The notes: a model not told the origin generated them from the letters alone. Positions 27,068-35,996 are shown, counted from the stretch's first letter. The stretch is DNA of 64,000 nucleotides from Klenkia soli (GCF_900103975.1 NZ_FNIR01000005.1:1-64000), one strand, 5' to 3'. Made by a program: numbers and translations.

Positions 27068-28081
27068 ATGGGCACGCGGGGGCACTGGGTCGTCACCGGC
27101 GGCGCCGGGTACGTCGGCGGGCACGTCGTGCGCGCCCTGCACCGGGCAGGCCTGGATCAGGTGGTCATCGACGACCTGTCCACCGGGGTGGCCGCGCGCC
27201 TGCCCCGCGGGGTGCCGCTGGTGCGAGGGCAGGTCGGGGACCGCGACGTGCTGGATGCCTGCCTCCCCGGCGCGGCCGGCGTCGTGCATCTGGCGGCGCA
27301 GACCTCCGCACCCGGATCGGTTCGTGACCCGCTCGCGCACTACCGGGCGAACGTGGCCGACGTCGTCACGCTCACCTCGGCCATTCTGGATCACGGCGTG
27401 GACAAGCTGGTGGCCAGTTCCTCTGCCGCCGTCTACGGCGCAACGTCGGGGTCGGCACAGCTGTCCCGCCACACCGAGACCGACGTGTTGCACCCGCAGA
27501 GTCCCTACGGCAAGACGAAAATGATCGGTGAGATGGTCCTCGCCGACGCCGTGGCCAGCGGACTGTCCTCGATCGCGTTGCGCTACTTCAACGTGGCGGG
27601 TGCGGCGACCGAGGTGCTCGCCGACCGAAAAGTAGGTGGGCTGCCATCAGCGGTCCTGCAGGCCCGCCGGACCGGCCGGCCGCTACCGGTCCACGGTCTG
27701 GACCACCCCACACCCGACGGCACGGCGGTGCGGGACTACGTGCACGCCGTCGACGTCGCCTCGGCCCACGTGGCCGCGGTCGCCCGCCTGATGGATGCCG
27801 CGCTGGGTGCCTCGGTCTACAACGTGGGCACGGGGGTGGGCTCCTCGGTCCTGGACGTACTACGGGTGACCGCCGAGATCACCGGCGGCCCGGTACCCCA
27901 CAAGATCCACGGACGCCGTCCGGGCGATCCGTCGCACGCCGTCGCCGACGTGTCGGCCATCGCCCGGGACCTGGGGTGGCGCGCACGCCACGACCTGGGG
28001 GACTGCTTGCAGTCGGCGTGGGAGACGACGGGTGGGCACCTGCTCTCCCGGTCCCACCGAACCCTCGCTTCTGTCAGCTGA
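27068..28081 (+). CDS. NAD-dependent sugar epimerase, GalE-like
   Basis: A 337-residue extended short-chain dehydrogenase. The NAD loop GGAGYVGGH is at 11-19. Active-site Ser/Thr lie in SSSAAVYG, and the Tyr-x-x-x-Lys pair lies in SPYGKTK. RYFNVAGA and RDYVHAVDVA are typical of UDP-glucose 4-epimerases. It probably makes UDP-galactose or a related precursor for the glycosyltransferases in the element. The 150-bp gap upstream shows no clear operator. Confidence 0.88.
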   Translation: MGTRGHWVVTGGAGYVGGHVVRALHRAGLDQVVIDDLSTGVAARLPRGVPLVRGQVGDRDVLDACLPGAAGVVHLAAQTSAPGSVRDPLAHYRANVADVVTLTSAILDHGVDKLVASSSAAVYGATSGSAQLSRHTETDVLHPQSPYGKTKMIGEMVLADAVASGLSSIALRYFNVAGAATEVLADRKVGGLPSAVLQARRTGRPLPVHGLDHPTPDGTAVRDYVHAVDVASAHVAAVARLMDAALGASVYNVGTGVGSSVLDVLRVTAEITGGPVPHKIHGRRPGDPSHAVADVSAIARDLGWRARHDLGDCLQSAWETTGGHLLSRSHRTLASVS

Positions 28082-28126
28082 GCTGCCGCGGCCTCGCCAG
28101 CCGCCGGCGGGCGGTCAGGTGGTCAG

Positions 28127-28147
28127 GCGTTCAGGTGGTCGTCAGGA
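28127..28147 (+). promoter_or_regulatory. GCGTTCAGGT-type operator (copy 3)
   Basis: Nineteen of 21 bases are identical to the copy at 33470-33490; only the two central bases differ. Two more TCAGG half-sites lie just upstream at 28115 and 28123 (8-bp steps), making an array of four. It precedes the micro-ORF at 28198. Confidence 0.7.
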
Positions 28148-28197
28148 GCGCCTCCCTACCGTCGCCGTGCCTTCGCCGACTCACCTGGAGGACTTCC

Positions 28198-28257
28198 GTG
28201 GCCGACGCTCCCGCCTCCGCCCCGCTCGACCCCGTCGGGGAATCCGACTGCCGGTGA
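28198..28257 (+). CDS. Micro-ORF (19 residues) with strong ribosome site
   Basis: A GTG start is preceded by GGAGG at a good spacing. The frame encodes 19 residues (starting ADAPASAPLDPVGESD after the initiator) and its TGA overlaps the GTG of the next gene by four bases. It may be a leader that couples translation of the small membrane protein, or a functional micropeptide. It is too short to place in a family. Confidence 0.5.
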   Translation: MADAPASAPLDPVGESDCR

Positions 28258-28463
28258 GCGGCCACGTCGAACAACTGCTGTCGGACCTGTCGATGACACT
28301 GCTCGCGTTCCTGACCTCAGTAGCCGCGGTCATCGGGCTGGCGCTGCGATGGGGTCGGTCCTGGCGGGACCAGAAGGACGCCGTCGACCCGCCTCCCGGG
28401 GCGCAGCAGTCCGACCCTTCTGAGCAGAGTCCGGCTGCCCGCCATCGGCCCCCGCACCGGTGA
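28254..28463 (+). CDS. Small membrane protein, 69 residues
   Basis: One hydrophobic helix (LLAFLTSVAAVIGLALRW, about 16-33) is followed by a basic then Pro/Gln/Ser-rich cytoplasmic tail. It is translationally coupled to the micro-ORF before it and lies under the operator at 28127. Small one-helix proteins under stress regulators often tune a sensor kinase; the kinase at 28477 is on the opposite strand and converges on it. The function is unknown. Confidence 0.55.
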   Translation: MSGHVEQLLSDLSMTLLAFLTSVAAVIGLALRWGRSWRDQKDAVDPPPGAQQSDPSEQSPAARHRPPHR

Positions 28464-28476
28464 CCCCGGACGACGA

Positions 28477-29820
28477 TCAGCTGTCCGCAGACGCCGGCAG
28501 CAGCAGGCTGAAGACCGGCGGGCTCGGGCTGGCCACCCGCAGCCGGCCCCCCTCGGCCTCGGCCAGGGTGCGGGCCAGGGCGAGGCCGATGCCGTGGCCG
28601 TCGTCGCGGTGGCTGCCGCGCACGAACAACCGGTCGACCTCCAACGGCGTCGTCCCCTCGTCGGCGACATCGACGGCCAGCGCGCCGCCGGCGTCGCGGA
28701 CGGAGACGGTCACGGCACCGGCGCCGTGCACGGTGGCGTTGTCGACCAGCACCCCGACGACCTGGCGGACCGCCGCAGCGGACACCGCCGTGCCGGGCAG
28801 GTCACCTTCCAGGTGCAACTGCAGGACGCGGTCCTGGCGGTCGAGCAACGGACCCCAGGTCGCCTGCACCTCGGCGAGCAACTGTGCCGGGTCCAGTGGT
28901 GTGCCGTGCGCCCCGGTGTCCCGGGCCAACGCGAGCAGGTCGGTGATGGTGTTCTCCAGCCGGTCGGTGGAGGTCAGGGCGTTCTCGATGGCTGCCCGAT
29001 GGGCCTCAGCGGGCAGCTCCAGCGCGGTCTCCAGCGACAGCCGCAGGCCGGTCAGCGGGGTGCGCAGCTGATGGGAGGCATCGGCGGAGAACGCCCGCTC
29101 CCGCGCCAGCAGGGCACCCAGTCGTCCAGCGGTCGTGTCCAGGGCCGACCCCGCAGCGTCGAGCTCGGCGATGCCCGAACGGGCGGTCCGGGTGCCGAAG
29201 TCACCCTCGCCCAACTGCTGTGCCGCCACCGCCAGGGACTCCAGCGGTTGGGCCAGGCGGGCTGCCTGTCGGCGGGCCAGCAGCCAGGTGACGCCGACCG
29301 CTGCCGCAGCGAGGGCCAGCATGCCGGCCCAGGTGCCCACGATGCGCCATCGCACGGCGCTGTAGTCGGTGGCTGCGCGCACGACACCGCGGGTGCTGTC
29401 CCCGTCGACGACCGGGACGGCGACGACGAGTTGGCCGTCGATGTCGTTGGCGGTGGACACCCGGCCGTCGCCCAGCGCGTCAGCCGAGGCGGGGTCGAGT
29501 TCCTGTGGTCCATCACCGGCGACGAGTTCCCCATCAGTGCTGTAGAACGCGACGGCGACGTCACCGTCGCGACCCTGCCCACCGCCCAGGCCGGTGGGCG
29601 TGCGGCCGGCGGCGACGTCGAAGGCGACCGAGACGGCGTCGACGTCGGCGATGCGCTCCAGTTCACTCTGCTCGTCGCCGAGGTAGGACTGGGCGACTCC
29701 GTATGCCAGTGGGAGCCCGAACAGGGTGGTGGCCACGACAGCGGCCAGCACGGCCTGGGCGACGATGCGGCCGCGCATGCTGGCCCAGCGGCGACCCCGG
29801 ACCGGTCGCGGATCGGTCAC
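28477..29820 (-). CDS. Sensor histidine kinase, OmpR-type partner
   Basis: A 447-residue kinase: first helix (about 20-43), external domain (about 45-155), second helix (about 160-180), HAMP, HisKA with FSADASHQLRTPLTG (Gln in place of the usual Glu after His, common in actinobacteria), and HATPase with DNATVHG and GHGIGLALA. Its GTG overlaps the stop of the regulator gene upstream by four bases. Confidence 0.9.
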   Translation of the reverse strand: MTDPRPVRGRRWASMRGRIVAQAVLAAVVATTLFGLPLAYGVAQSYLGDEQSELERIADVDAVSVAFDVAAGRTPTGLGGGQGRDGDVAVAFYSTDGELVAGDGPQELDPASADALGDGRVSTANDIDGQLVVAVPVVDGDSTRGVVRAATDYSAVRWRIVGTWAGMLALAAAAVGVTWLLARRQAARLAQPLESLAVAAQQLGEGDFGTRTARSGIAELDAAGSALDTTAGRLGALLARERAFSADASHQLRTPLTGLRLSLETALELPAEAHRAAIENALTSTDRLENTITDLLALARDTGAHGTPLDPAQLLAEVQATWGPLLDRQDRVLQLHLEGDLPGTAVSAAAVRQVVGVLVDNATVHGAGAVTVSVRDAGGALAVDVADEGTTPLEVDRLFVRGSHRDDGHGIGLALARTLAEAEGGRLRVASPSPPVFSLLLPASADS

Positions 29821-30512
29821 GGCAGGTCCAGCCGGTAGCCGTGACCGCGCAGGGTGCTGATCTGCGGCTGGGGCACCCCGAGTCCATCGGCGACGACCGC
29901 GAGCTTGCGCCGGAGCGCGGCCACGTGCACGTCCAGGGTCTTGGTGGACCCGAACCAGTGCGCGTCCCAGACGTCCTCCATCAGGGTCTCGCGGCTCACC
30001 GCCGCACCCGGTTGCGCTGCCAGCCGCGCGAGCAGGTCGAACTCCTTCGTCCGGAGCACCACCTCGGCTCCCCCGACCGCGACGCGGCGGGCAGCGAGGT
30101 CGACGGTCAGCTCACCGACGACGACCGTGGCCTGCACGGCCGGGATGACCGAGCTGCGCCGCAGGTGTGCCCGCACCCGGGCCAGGAGCTCACCGAACCG
30201 GAAGGGTTTGGTCAGGTAGTCATCGGCCCCGGCTTCCAGACCGACGACGACGTCCATCTCCTCGGCGCGGGCGGTCAGCACCACGATCACGCACCCCGGC
30301 TGGGCTGCCCGGATGCGGCGGCACACCTCGATGCCGTCCAGGTCGGGCAGGCCGAGGTCCAGCAGCACCAGGTCGAAAGACCGGCCGGCGACGGCGTCCA
30401 GGGCGCTGCGGGCGGTGCGCTGCCAGGACACCGAGTGCCCGTGCGCCCGCAGCCCCGATCCGAGGGCGCCCCCGATGGTCTCGTCGTCCTCCACAACCAG
30501 CAGATCCGCCAT
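29817..30512 (-). CDS. Response regulator, OmpR family
   Basis: A 231-residue regulator: VVEDDE, phospho-Asp in LVLLDLGLPDLDG, Lys in YLTKPFRFGE, and a winged helix (LRTKEFDLLARLAAQPGAAV to STLRGHGYRLDLP). The ATG at 30512 was chosen; a longer frame begins at 30590 but adds unrelated residues. It is divergent from the GT28 gene, with a 150-bp promoter region between. It is an alternative candidate for binding the GCGTTCAGGT sites. Confidence 0.92.
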   Translation of the reverse strand: MADLLVVEDDETIGGALGSGLRAHGHSVSWQRTARSALDAVAGRSFDLVLLDLGLPDLDGIEVCRRIRAAQPGCVIVVLTARAEEMDVVVGLEAGADDYLTKPFRFGELLARVRAHLRRSSVIPAVQATVVVGELTVDLAARRVAVGGAEVVLRTKEFDLLARLAAQPGAAVSRETLMEDVWDAHWFGSTKTLDVHVAALRRKLAVVADGLGVPQPQISTLRGHGYRLDLP

Positions 30513-30662
30513 ACCGCTGACGGTAGGGCCCACCCACGGGTCGGACGGGGCTCCCGGTGGCGCCGGGACAGGGGTTTGCCTGGCGCTCACCTTCTACCCA
30601 CCGAACGCTGACCTGGCCCTCAGCAGCATCGGCGGTGTTCCCGACCGATGGAGGAGAGCCCT

Positions 30663-31844
30663 GTGGCCACCGCAGCAACCCACACCGTCCTGGACCGTCC
30701 CGCGACCCCGTCCGGTGATGCTGTCGCCGGCCCGGGCACCCGGGTGCTCGTGGTGACCGGGAGCGTGGGGGCCGGGCACGACGGCGCCGCCCACGAACTG
30801 GCCGCCCGGCTGACCGCGGCCGGCGCGCGGGTCGAGGTCCGGGACTTCCTCGACGCGCTACGGCCCCGACTGGCCTGCTCGCTGCGCAGCGGGTACACCG
30901 GCGGGGTCGGGCGGGCACCGGTGCTGGTCGAGCTGCTGTACCGGCGGCTGGAGCACCGCGGTCTGCTGTGGGCCATCGAGCGCCGCATCTGCCGTTCCGC
31001 CGAGACTGCCATGCGGGGCTGGGTGGACGCGATCGATCCCGACGTCGTGGTCACCACCTACCCACTGGCCGCCCAGACCCTCGGTGACCTGCGCGCCGCC
31101 GGCGACATCAGGGTCCCGGTGCTGACCTACCTGACCGACCCGGCCGTGCACGTCAGCTGGCTGCACCCGGCCGTCGACGCCCACCTCACCGTCACCGCGG
31201 CCACCGCCGCGCAGGGGCGTCGCGACTACGGCCTGCCCTTCACCGTCGCCGGACCGCTGGTGCCCGCTCGCTTCGGGCAGACGATGGACCTCGCCGAACT
31301 GGTGGCCCTGCGCGGGGAGGTCGGCGTGCGCACCGACCGGCCCGTCGCCCTTCTGGTCGCCGGATCCCTCGGCCTGGGCGATGTCGCCGGTGCCGCAGTC
31401 GACGTGGCCGCCGCCGGGTTCTCCCCGGTCGTGCTGTGCGGACGCAACGCGGCATTGCGGGACCGGCTGGACCGGCTGCCCGACGTCCTGGCGCTGGGCT
31501 GGCGCACCGACATGCACCGGCTGATGCAGCTCGTCGACGTCCTGGTGCACAACGCCGGTGGCCTGACCTGCACCGAGGCCCTGGTTGCCGGGCTGCCCAC
31601 CGTGACCTACAAGCCCATCCCCGGGCACGGTCGCGCCAACGCCACCGTGCTGCACGAGTCCGGGATGGGCCCGTGGGCCACCGACCCGGTCGACCTGCGC
31701 GCCGCCCTGCTGGCACAGCTGGGGCGAGACCGGACCCCACCGGCGATGCCGGACCCCACCGACACCGTGCTGTCCTGGGTGCCCGCTGCCCGCCGCCCGG
31801 CTCGTCCTGCTGTCCTGGCTGCCGCACTGGCGGTGGCGGCGTGA
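30663..31844 (+). CDS. GT28-type glycosyltransferase (MGDG synthase/MurG-like)
   Basis: A 393-residue GT-B enzyme. The N-terminal GSVGAGHDGAAHELAARL is the hallmark of the MGDG-synthase family. The C-terminal domain has HNAGGLTCTEALVAGLPTV, the nucleotide-sugar-binding segment shared with MurG. It probably glycosylates a membrane lipid such as diacylglycerol. GTG at 30663 has a GGAGG site eight bases upstream; the ATG at 30648 overlaps that site. It starts a block of coupled genes (deacetylase, DMT-type transporter). Confidence 0.85.
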   Translation: MATAATHTVLDRPATPSGDAVAGPGTRVLVVTGSVGAGHDGAAHELAARLTAAGARVEVRDFLDALRPRLACSLRSGYTGGVGRAPVLVELLYRRLEHRGLLWAIERRICRSAETAMRGWVDAIDPDVVVTTYPLAAQTLGDLRAAGDIRVPVLTYLTDPAVHVSWLHPAVDAHLTVTAATAAQGRRDYGLPFTVAGPLVPARFGQTMDLAELVALRGEVGVRTDRPVALLVAGSLGLGDVAGAAVDVAAAGFSPVVLCGRNAALRDRLDRLPDVLALGWRTDMHRLMQLVDVLVHNAGGLTCTEALVAGLPTVTYKPIPGHGRANATVLHESGMGPWATDPVDLRAALLAQLGRDRTPPAMPDPTDTVLSWVPAARRPARPAVLAAALAVAA

Positions 31845-32557
31845 GCGCCCCCACCATGACCACCGCAGTGGCCGGGGCCGCCGCCGGGTTGTGGCACGCC
31901 GCGCCGGCGCTGACCTCCATCGGTCCGCTGCGCCGCCCGCTCCCCCGGTTGTCCGGGCAGGGGAGGCCCGGTGGCATCGGGCTGACCTTCGACGACGGCC
32001 CCGACCCGCTGGGGACACCGGCCGTGCTCGCCGAGCTCGACCGCCTGGGGTGGACGGCGACGTTCTTCATGCTGGGCAGCCAGGTCCGCGCCCACCCCGA
32101 CGTCGCTCGCTCGGTCGTCGCCGCCGGCCACGAGATCGCCGTGCACGGAGACCTGCACCGAGTGCATCTGGTCCGCACCGCAGCCCAGGTCCGCTCCGAC
32201 CTGACCCGGGCCCTGGGTGACATCCGCGCGGTCACCGGCACCGACCCGCGCTGGTTCCGCCCGCCCTACGGCGTGCTCACCGCCGGGTCGCTCATCGCGG
32301 CCCGCAGCCTCGGGCTCACCCCCGTGCTGTGGACAGCCTGGGGCCGGGACTGGCAGAAGGCCAACCCCGCATGGGTGCTCGACAACGTCATGTCCGGCCT
32401 GGCCGACGGCGGCACCCTGCTGCTGCACGACTCCGACTGCACCAGCACCCCGCGCTCCTGGCGCACGACCGCCCGCACCCTGCCGCTGCTGGCCGAGCGG
32501 CTCGACGAGATGGGACTGCACGTCCGGCCCTTGCGCGACCACCTGACCGCGGCATGA
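31841..32557 (+). CDS. Polysaccharide deacetylase (NodB/CE4 family)
   Basis: A 238-residue protein. NodB motif 1 is LTFDDGPD, motif 2 is HGDLH (a Gly where Ser/Thr is usual), motif 3 RPPYG, and the last motif LLLHDSD. Metal ligands Asp, His, His are therefore present. It would remove acetyl groups from wall or lipid-linked glycans. A short hydrophobic N-terminus may anchor it. The GTG overlaps the glycosyltransferase stop and its own stop overlaps the next start. Confidence 0.87.
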   Translation: MSAPTMTTAVAGAAAGLWHAAPALTSIGPLRRPLPRLSGQGRPGGIGLTFDDGPDPLGTPAVLAELDRLGWTATFFMLGSQVRAHPDVARSVVAAGHEIAVHGDLHRVHLVRTAAQVRSDLTRALGDIRAVTGTDPRWFRPPYGVLTAGSLIAARSLGLTPVLWTAWGRDWQKANPAWVLDNVMSGLADGGTLLLHDSDCTSTPRSWRTTARTLPLLAERLDEMGLHVRPLRDHLTAA

Positions 32558-33465
32558 TCGCGGCCCTGCTGGCGCTCGCGTCCGCTCTGGCGTACGCGAT
32601 GTCCACGGTCATCGGCCACCGGGCCGCCACGTCCGCCCTGTCCGGCGTCGGCTCGGGGTGGGCCCGAGCGGGTCGGCTGCTGCGACGCCCCGGGTTCCTG
32701 CTGGGCCAGGCCGCGGGTCTTCTCGGGCTCGTCCTGCACGCCGCTGCCCTGGCAGCGGGTCTGGTCGTGGTGGTGCAGCCGATCCTGTGCGTCGGGCTCG
32801 TGCTCGCCCTGGTGCTCGGCGCGGTCGTCGACCGTCGCCACCCTGATCGCCCGCTGCCGGGACGCGGGCAGTGGTGGTCCGCAGGGATGGTCGTCGCCGG
32901 TCTGGTCGTCTTCTTGACCAGTGCAGCCCCCACGGCCGGCAGCGGGTCCGCCGTCGGCTGGGCGTTGCCCGCCGCCGTCGGGGCTCTCGCTGCCGCATCG
33001 GCCGCCGTCGGCATCGCTGTGCACCGCGGCCGTCTGCGTCGCCCCGCGGCAGCGCTGGCAGCCTGCTCCGGGCTGGCATTCGGGCTGACCGGGGTGCTGC
33101 TCAAGGCCGTGCTGGCGCTGCCGGTGACCGCGTGGCCGCTTGCCTGGCCGGTCTACGCCCTGATCGGGGTCGGGTTGGCCGGTACGGCGCTCGCGCAGTG
33201 GTCCTACGCCACCGGCCCACTGGTGCAGTCGCAGCCGGTGGCCTCAGCGCTTGAGCCGGTGGTCGCGGTCGCCCTGGCCGGACCGGTGTTCGCCGAAGGC
33301 CTCGCCGGTGGGCCGGTCGCGCACCTGGCACAGCTGGCCGGCCTGGTGCTGCTCGTCGCCGGGGTCATCGGGGTGGGACGGTGCGCCACCGCCCGCGAAG
33401 CCCGCCCGGGCAGTAGCGACCCGGCCGAGGACGAGGACCGCGTGCCGGTGCTCGCCTCGTACTGA
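32554..33465 (+). CDS. DMT/EamA-like ten-helix transporter
   Basis: A 303-residue membrane protein with two halves of about five helices each, the DMT superfamily layout. Motifs include AGLVVVVQPILCVGLVLALVLG and QSQPVASALEPVVAVALAG, matching actinobacterial DMT proteins of unknown substrate. Co-translation with the deacetylase and glycolipid glycosyltransferase suggests a lipid or glycan precursor as substrate, which is inferred. Confidence 0.8.
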   Translation: MIAALLALASALAYAMSTVIGHRAATSALSGVGSGWARAGRLLRRPGFLLGQAAGLLGLVLHAAALAAGLVVVVQPILCVGLVLALVLGAVVDRRHPDRPLPGRGQWWSAGMVVAGLVVFLTSAAPTAGSGSAVGWALPAAVGALAAASAAVGIAVHRGRLRRPAAALAACSGLAFGLTGVLLKAVLALPVTAWPLAWPVYALIGVGLAGTALAQWSYATGPLVQSQPVASALEPVVAVALAGPVFAEGLAGGPVAHLAQLAGLVLLVAGVIGVGRCATAREARPGSSDPAEDEDRVPVLASY

Positions 33466-33469
33466 TGAG

Positions 33470-33490
33470 GCGTTCAGGTCCTCGTCAGGA
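33470..33490 (+). promoter_or_regulatory. GCGTTCAGGT-type operator (copy 4)
   Basis: Nineteen of 21 bases are identical to 28127-28147. The two TCAGG half-sites are 11 bp apart. The site begins five bases after the transporter stop and about 100 bp before the second COG4705 gene, so it marks a separate promoter for COG4705-uppP. Confidence 0.7.
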
Positions 33491-33589
33491 TTCCCCCTCC
33501 ACCATCACCGCGGCCCTCCCGGCCCCAGGCACCACCCCACGGGCTCAACGCCGAGCTCCCCGCCTCGTCGTCCCCTTCTGGAGCAGCCC

Positions 33590-34354
33590 GTGCCGCAGCA
33601 CGCCCCGTCCACCCGCCCGCGGGTGCCGGTCACCGCCGTCAAGGTCCCCGCCGTCACCGCGGTCTTCTGGCTGATCAAGGTGCTCACCACCGGCACGGGC
33701 GAGGCCGCCGCCGACGGAGCCGCAGCCTGGAATCTGCCCGTCGCGGTCGCGGTGTCCGGGGTCGGTCTGGTCGCCGCGCTGTGGTGGCAGCTGTGCGCCG
33801 ACGCCTACCACCCGGGCCGCTACTGGACGGCGGTCACGATGGTCGCGGTGTTCGGCACGATGGTCGCCGACGGCCCGCACGTCGTGCTCGGCCTGCCCTA
33901 CCCGGTCACCGCCGGGCTCGCCGCCCTGGGACTGGCGGTGGTGTTCGCGGTGTGGCACCGGCTCGAGGGCACCCTCGACGTGCACAGCATCACCACCCGC
34001 CGCCGCGAGCTCCTCTACTGGGCCGCGGTGCTGACCACCTTCGCCCTGGGCACCGCCCTCGGTGACCTGGCCGCCGTGGTGTGGCACCTGGGCTTCGCCG
34101 GCTCCATCGTGCTGTTCGCGCTGGCCATCGTCCTGCCCTGGGTCGGCTGGGCCCGGTTCAGGCTGTCGCCGGTGGTCGCGTTCTGGGCCGCCTACGTCCT
34201 GACCCGCCCGCTGGGCGCCTCGGTCGCCGACTGGCTGGGCAAGCCCGCCCACCTGGCTGGCGGCCTCGGCCTCGGTGACGGCCCGGTCGCGGTGACCGGT
34301 CTGGTGCTCATCGCCGTTCTGGTGGCGACGACGGCCCGCCGGGCGACCCGGTGA
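33590..34354 (+). CDS. COG4705-type membrane protein (second copy)
   Basis: A 254-residue protein with eight helices, homologous to the one at 23322: [40 protein letters not shown] and [18 protein letters not shown] align closely with the first copy. GTG start with GGAG seven bases upstream. Its stop overlaps the uppP GTG, coupling it to undecaprenyl-phosphate recycling. The molecular function of the family is unknown. Confidence 0.82.
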   Translation: MPQHAPSTRPRVPVTAVKVPAVTAVFWLIKVLTTGTGEAAADGAAAWNLPVAVAVSGVGLVAALWWQLCADAYHPGRYWTAVTMVAVFGTMVADGPHVVLGLPYPVTAGLAALGLAVVFAVWHRLEGTLDVHSITTRRRELLYWAAVLTTFALGTALGDLAAVVWHLGFAGSIVLFALAIVLPWVGWARFRLSPVVAFWAAYVLTRPLGASVADWLGKPAHLAGGLGLGDGPVAVTGLVLIAVLVATTARRATR

Positions 34355-35187
34355 GCTGGTTCGAGGCCCTCGTCCTCGGGATCGTGCAGGGGCTGACGGA
34401 GTTCCTCCCGGTGTCCTCCAGTGCGCACCTGCGCATCGTCGGCGCCCTCGCCGGCTGGTCCGACCCGGGTGCGGCGTTCACCGCGATCATCCAGATCGGC
34501 ACCGAGCTCGCCGTGCTCGTGTACTTCGCCCGCGACATCGCCCGGATCGTCACCGCGTGGGTGGCCTCCCTCGTGCAGCGGGACCGCCGCGGCGACCCCG
34601 ACGCCCGGATGGGCTGGCTGATCATCGTCGGCAGCGTCCCGATCGTGGTGCTGGGCCTGCTGCTGCAGAGCACGATCGAGACCACCTTCCGCGACCTGCG
34701 CATCGTCGCCACCGCGCTGATCGTGTTCTCCGTGGTCCTGCTGGTGGCCGACCGGGTCGGCCGCAAGCAGCGCACGCTGGAGGAGCTCACCGTCGGGCAC
34801 GGCGTCGCCTTCGGCCTGGCCCAGGCCCTCGCGCTGGTCCCCGGCGTCTCGCGGTCCGGCGGCACCATCACCGCCGGCCTCCTGCTGGGCTACACGCGGG
34901 AGGCGGCGGCGCGCTACTCCTTCCTGCTCGCCGTCCCGGCGGTGCTCGGGTCGGGCGCCTACCAGGCCTACGACGCGCTGCACGGCGACACCGCGGGCGC
35001 CCCGGTGGCCTGGGGCCCGACCGCGCTGGCCACCGTCGTGTCCTTCGGCGTCGGGCTGGCCGTCATCGCCTGGCTGCTCCGGTACCTGCAGCGGGGGAGC
35101 TTCGTGCCCTTCGTCGTCTACCGCGTCGTGCTGGGGGTGCTGGTGCTGGGCCTGGTCGGCGGTGGGGTGCTCGCGGCGGCCGTCTGA
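34351..35187 (+). CDS. uppP: Undecaprenyl-diphosphatase UppP/BacA
   Basis: A 278-residue integral membrane phosphatase. Motif [15 protein letters not shown] near residue 12 carries the catalytic Glu and Ser, and the PGVSRSGGT motif at about 165 carries the key Arg. It recycles undecaprenyl diphosphate to the monophosphate for wall synthesis and gives bacitracin resistance when abundant. As a second copy on an element it would raise carrier supply. It overlaps the COG4705 gene by four bases. Confidence 0.95.
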   Translation: MSWFEALVLGIVQGLTEFLPVSSSAHLRIVGALAGWSDPGAAFTAIIQIGTELAVLVYFARDIARIVTAWVASLVQRDRRGDPDARMGWLIIVGSVPIVVLGLLLQSTIETTFRDLRIVATALIVFSVVLLVADRVGRKQRTLEELTVGHGVAFGLAQALALVPGVSRSGGTITAGLLLGYTREAAARYSFLLAVPAVLGSGAYQAYDALHGDTAGAPVAWGPTALATVVSFGVGLAVIAWLLRYLQRGSFVPFVVYRVVLGVLVLGLVGGGVLAAAV

Positions 35188-35210
35188 GGGCGCGGGCGAG
35201 GATGACCGGC

Positions 35211-35996
35211 ATGGGGTCCTCCGTCGTCCAGCTCGGCCCCGGCCTGCTCATCGCCCTCGCCACGCTGCTGGCCCTCGGTGTGCTGGTGGGCCGGGTGTCC
35301 GGGCTGGGGCAACAGCGACCGGTGCTGTGGGCGTGCCTGCGCGCTGCCCTGCAGCTGGCCGCGGTGTCCTCGGTGATCGTCCTGGTCGTCAGGTCGCTGT
35401 GGGCCTCGGCGGCCTTCGCCGTCCTGATGCTGACGGTGGCCGCGGTCACCTCGGCCGGCCGGGTCACCGGCGGCCCGACCTGGGGACGTCGGGCTCCCCG
35501 CCAAGCCCTGCTACTAGCGGCACCCATCGCCGCCGGCGTGCTCCCGGTGCTCGCCCTGGTGCTGGCCAGCGGCTCAGTCCCCCTGCGCGGTGAGGCAGTC
35601 GTCCCGATCGCCGGCATCGTCATCGGCGGCGCCATGACCGCCACCTCGCTGGCCGGCCGCCGGATGCTCGACGAACTGGAACAGCGCCACGGGGAGGTCG
35701 AGGCCGCACTCGCCCTCGGCCTGATCCCCCGCGACGCGGCCATGCTCGTCGCCCAGCCGGTCGCCGCCACCGCCCTGGTCCCCGCGCTCGACCAGACCCG
35801 CACGGTCGGCCTGGTTACCCTGCCCGGCGCCTACGTCGGCGTCCTCCTCGGCGGCGGCAGCGCCCTGCAGGCCGGCGCCGCACAGCTCCTCGTCCTCGTC
35901 GGGCTGCTGGCCGCCGAGGTGATCGCCGTCTGGGTGGTCACCGAGCAGGTCACCCGTGGGTTGGTTGGCCGTGCGCCCACTCCGCAATCCGACTGA
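35211..35996 (+). CDS. FetB-like ABC permease (UPF0014)
   Basis: A membrane protein of about 261 residues with seven helices. ALDQTRTVGLVTLPGAYVGVLLGG is the hallmark of FetB/YbbM. In E. coli FetA (ATPase) and FetB export iron under oxidative stress. No FetA ATPase is encoded beside it, so it may work with a distant ATPase. GAGGA lies eight bases before ATG 35211; ATG 35202 is the alternative. Taken with EfeUO and the reductase, it gives the element both iron entry and possible exit. Confidence 0.82.
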   Translation: MGSSVVQLGPGLLIALATLLALGVLVGRVSGLGQQRPVLWACLRAALQLAAVSSVIVLVVRSLWASAAFAVLMLTVAAVTSAGRVTGGPTWGRRAPRQALLLAAPIAAGVLPVLALVLASGSVPLRGEAVVPIAGIVIGGAMTATSLAGRRMLDELEQRHGEVEAALALGLIPRDAAMLVAQPVAATALVPALDQTRTVGLVTLPGAYVGVLLGGGSALQAGAAQLLVLVGLLAAEVIAVWVVTEQVTRGLVGRAPTPQSD

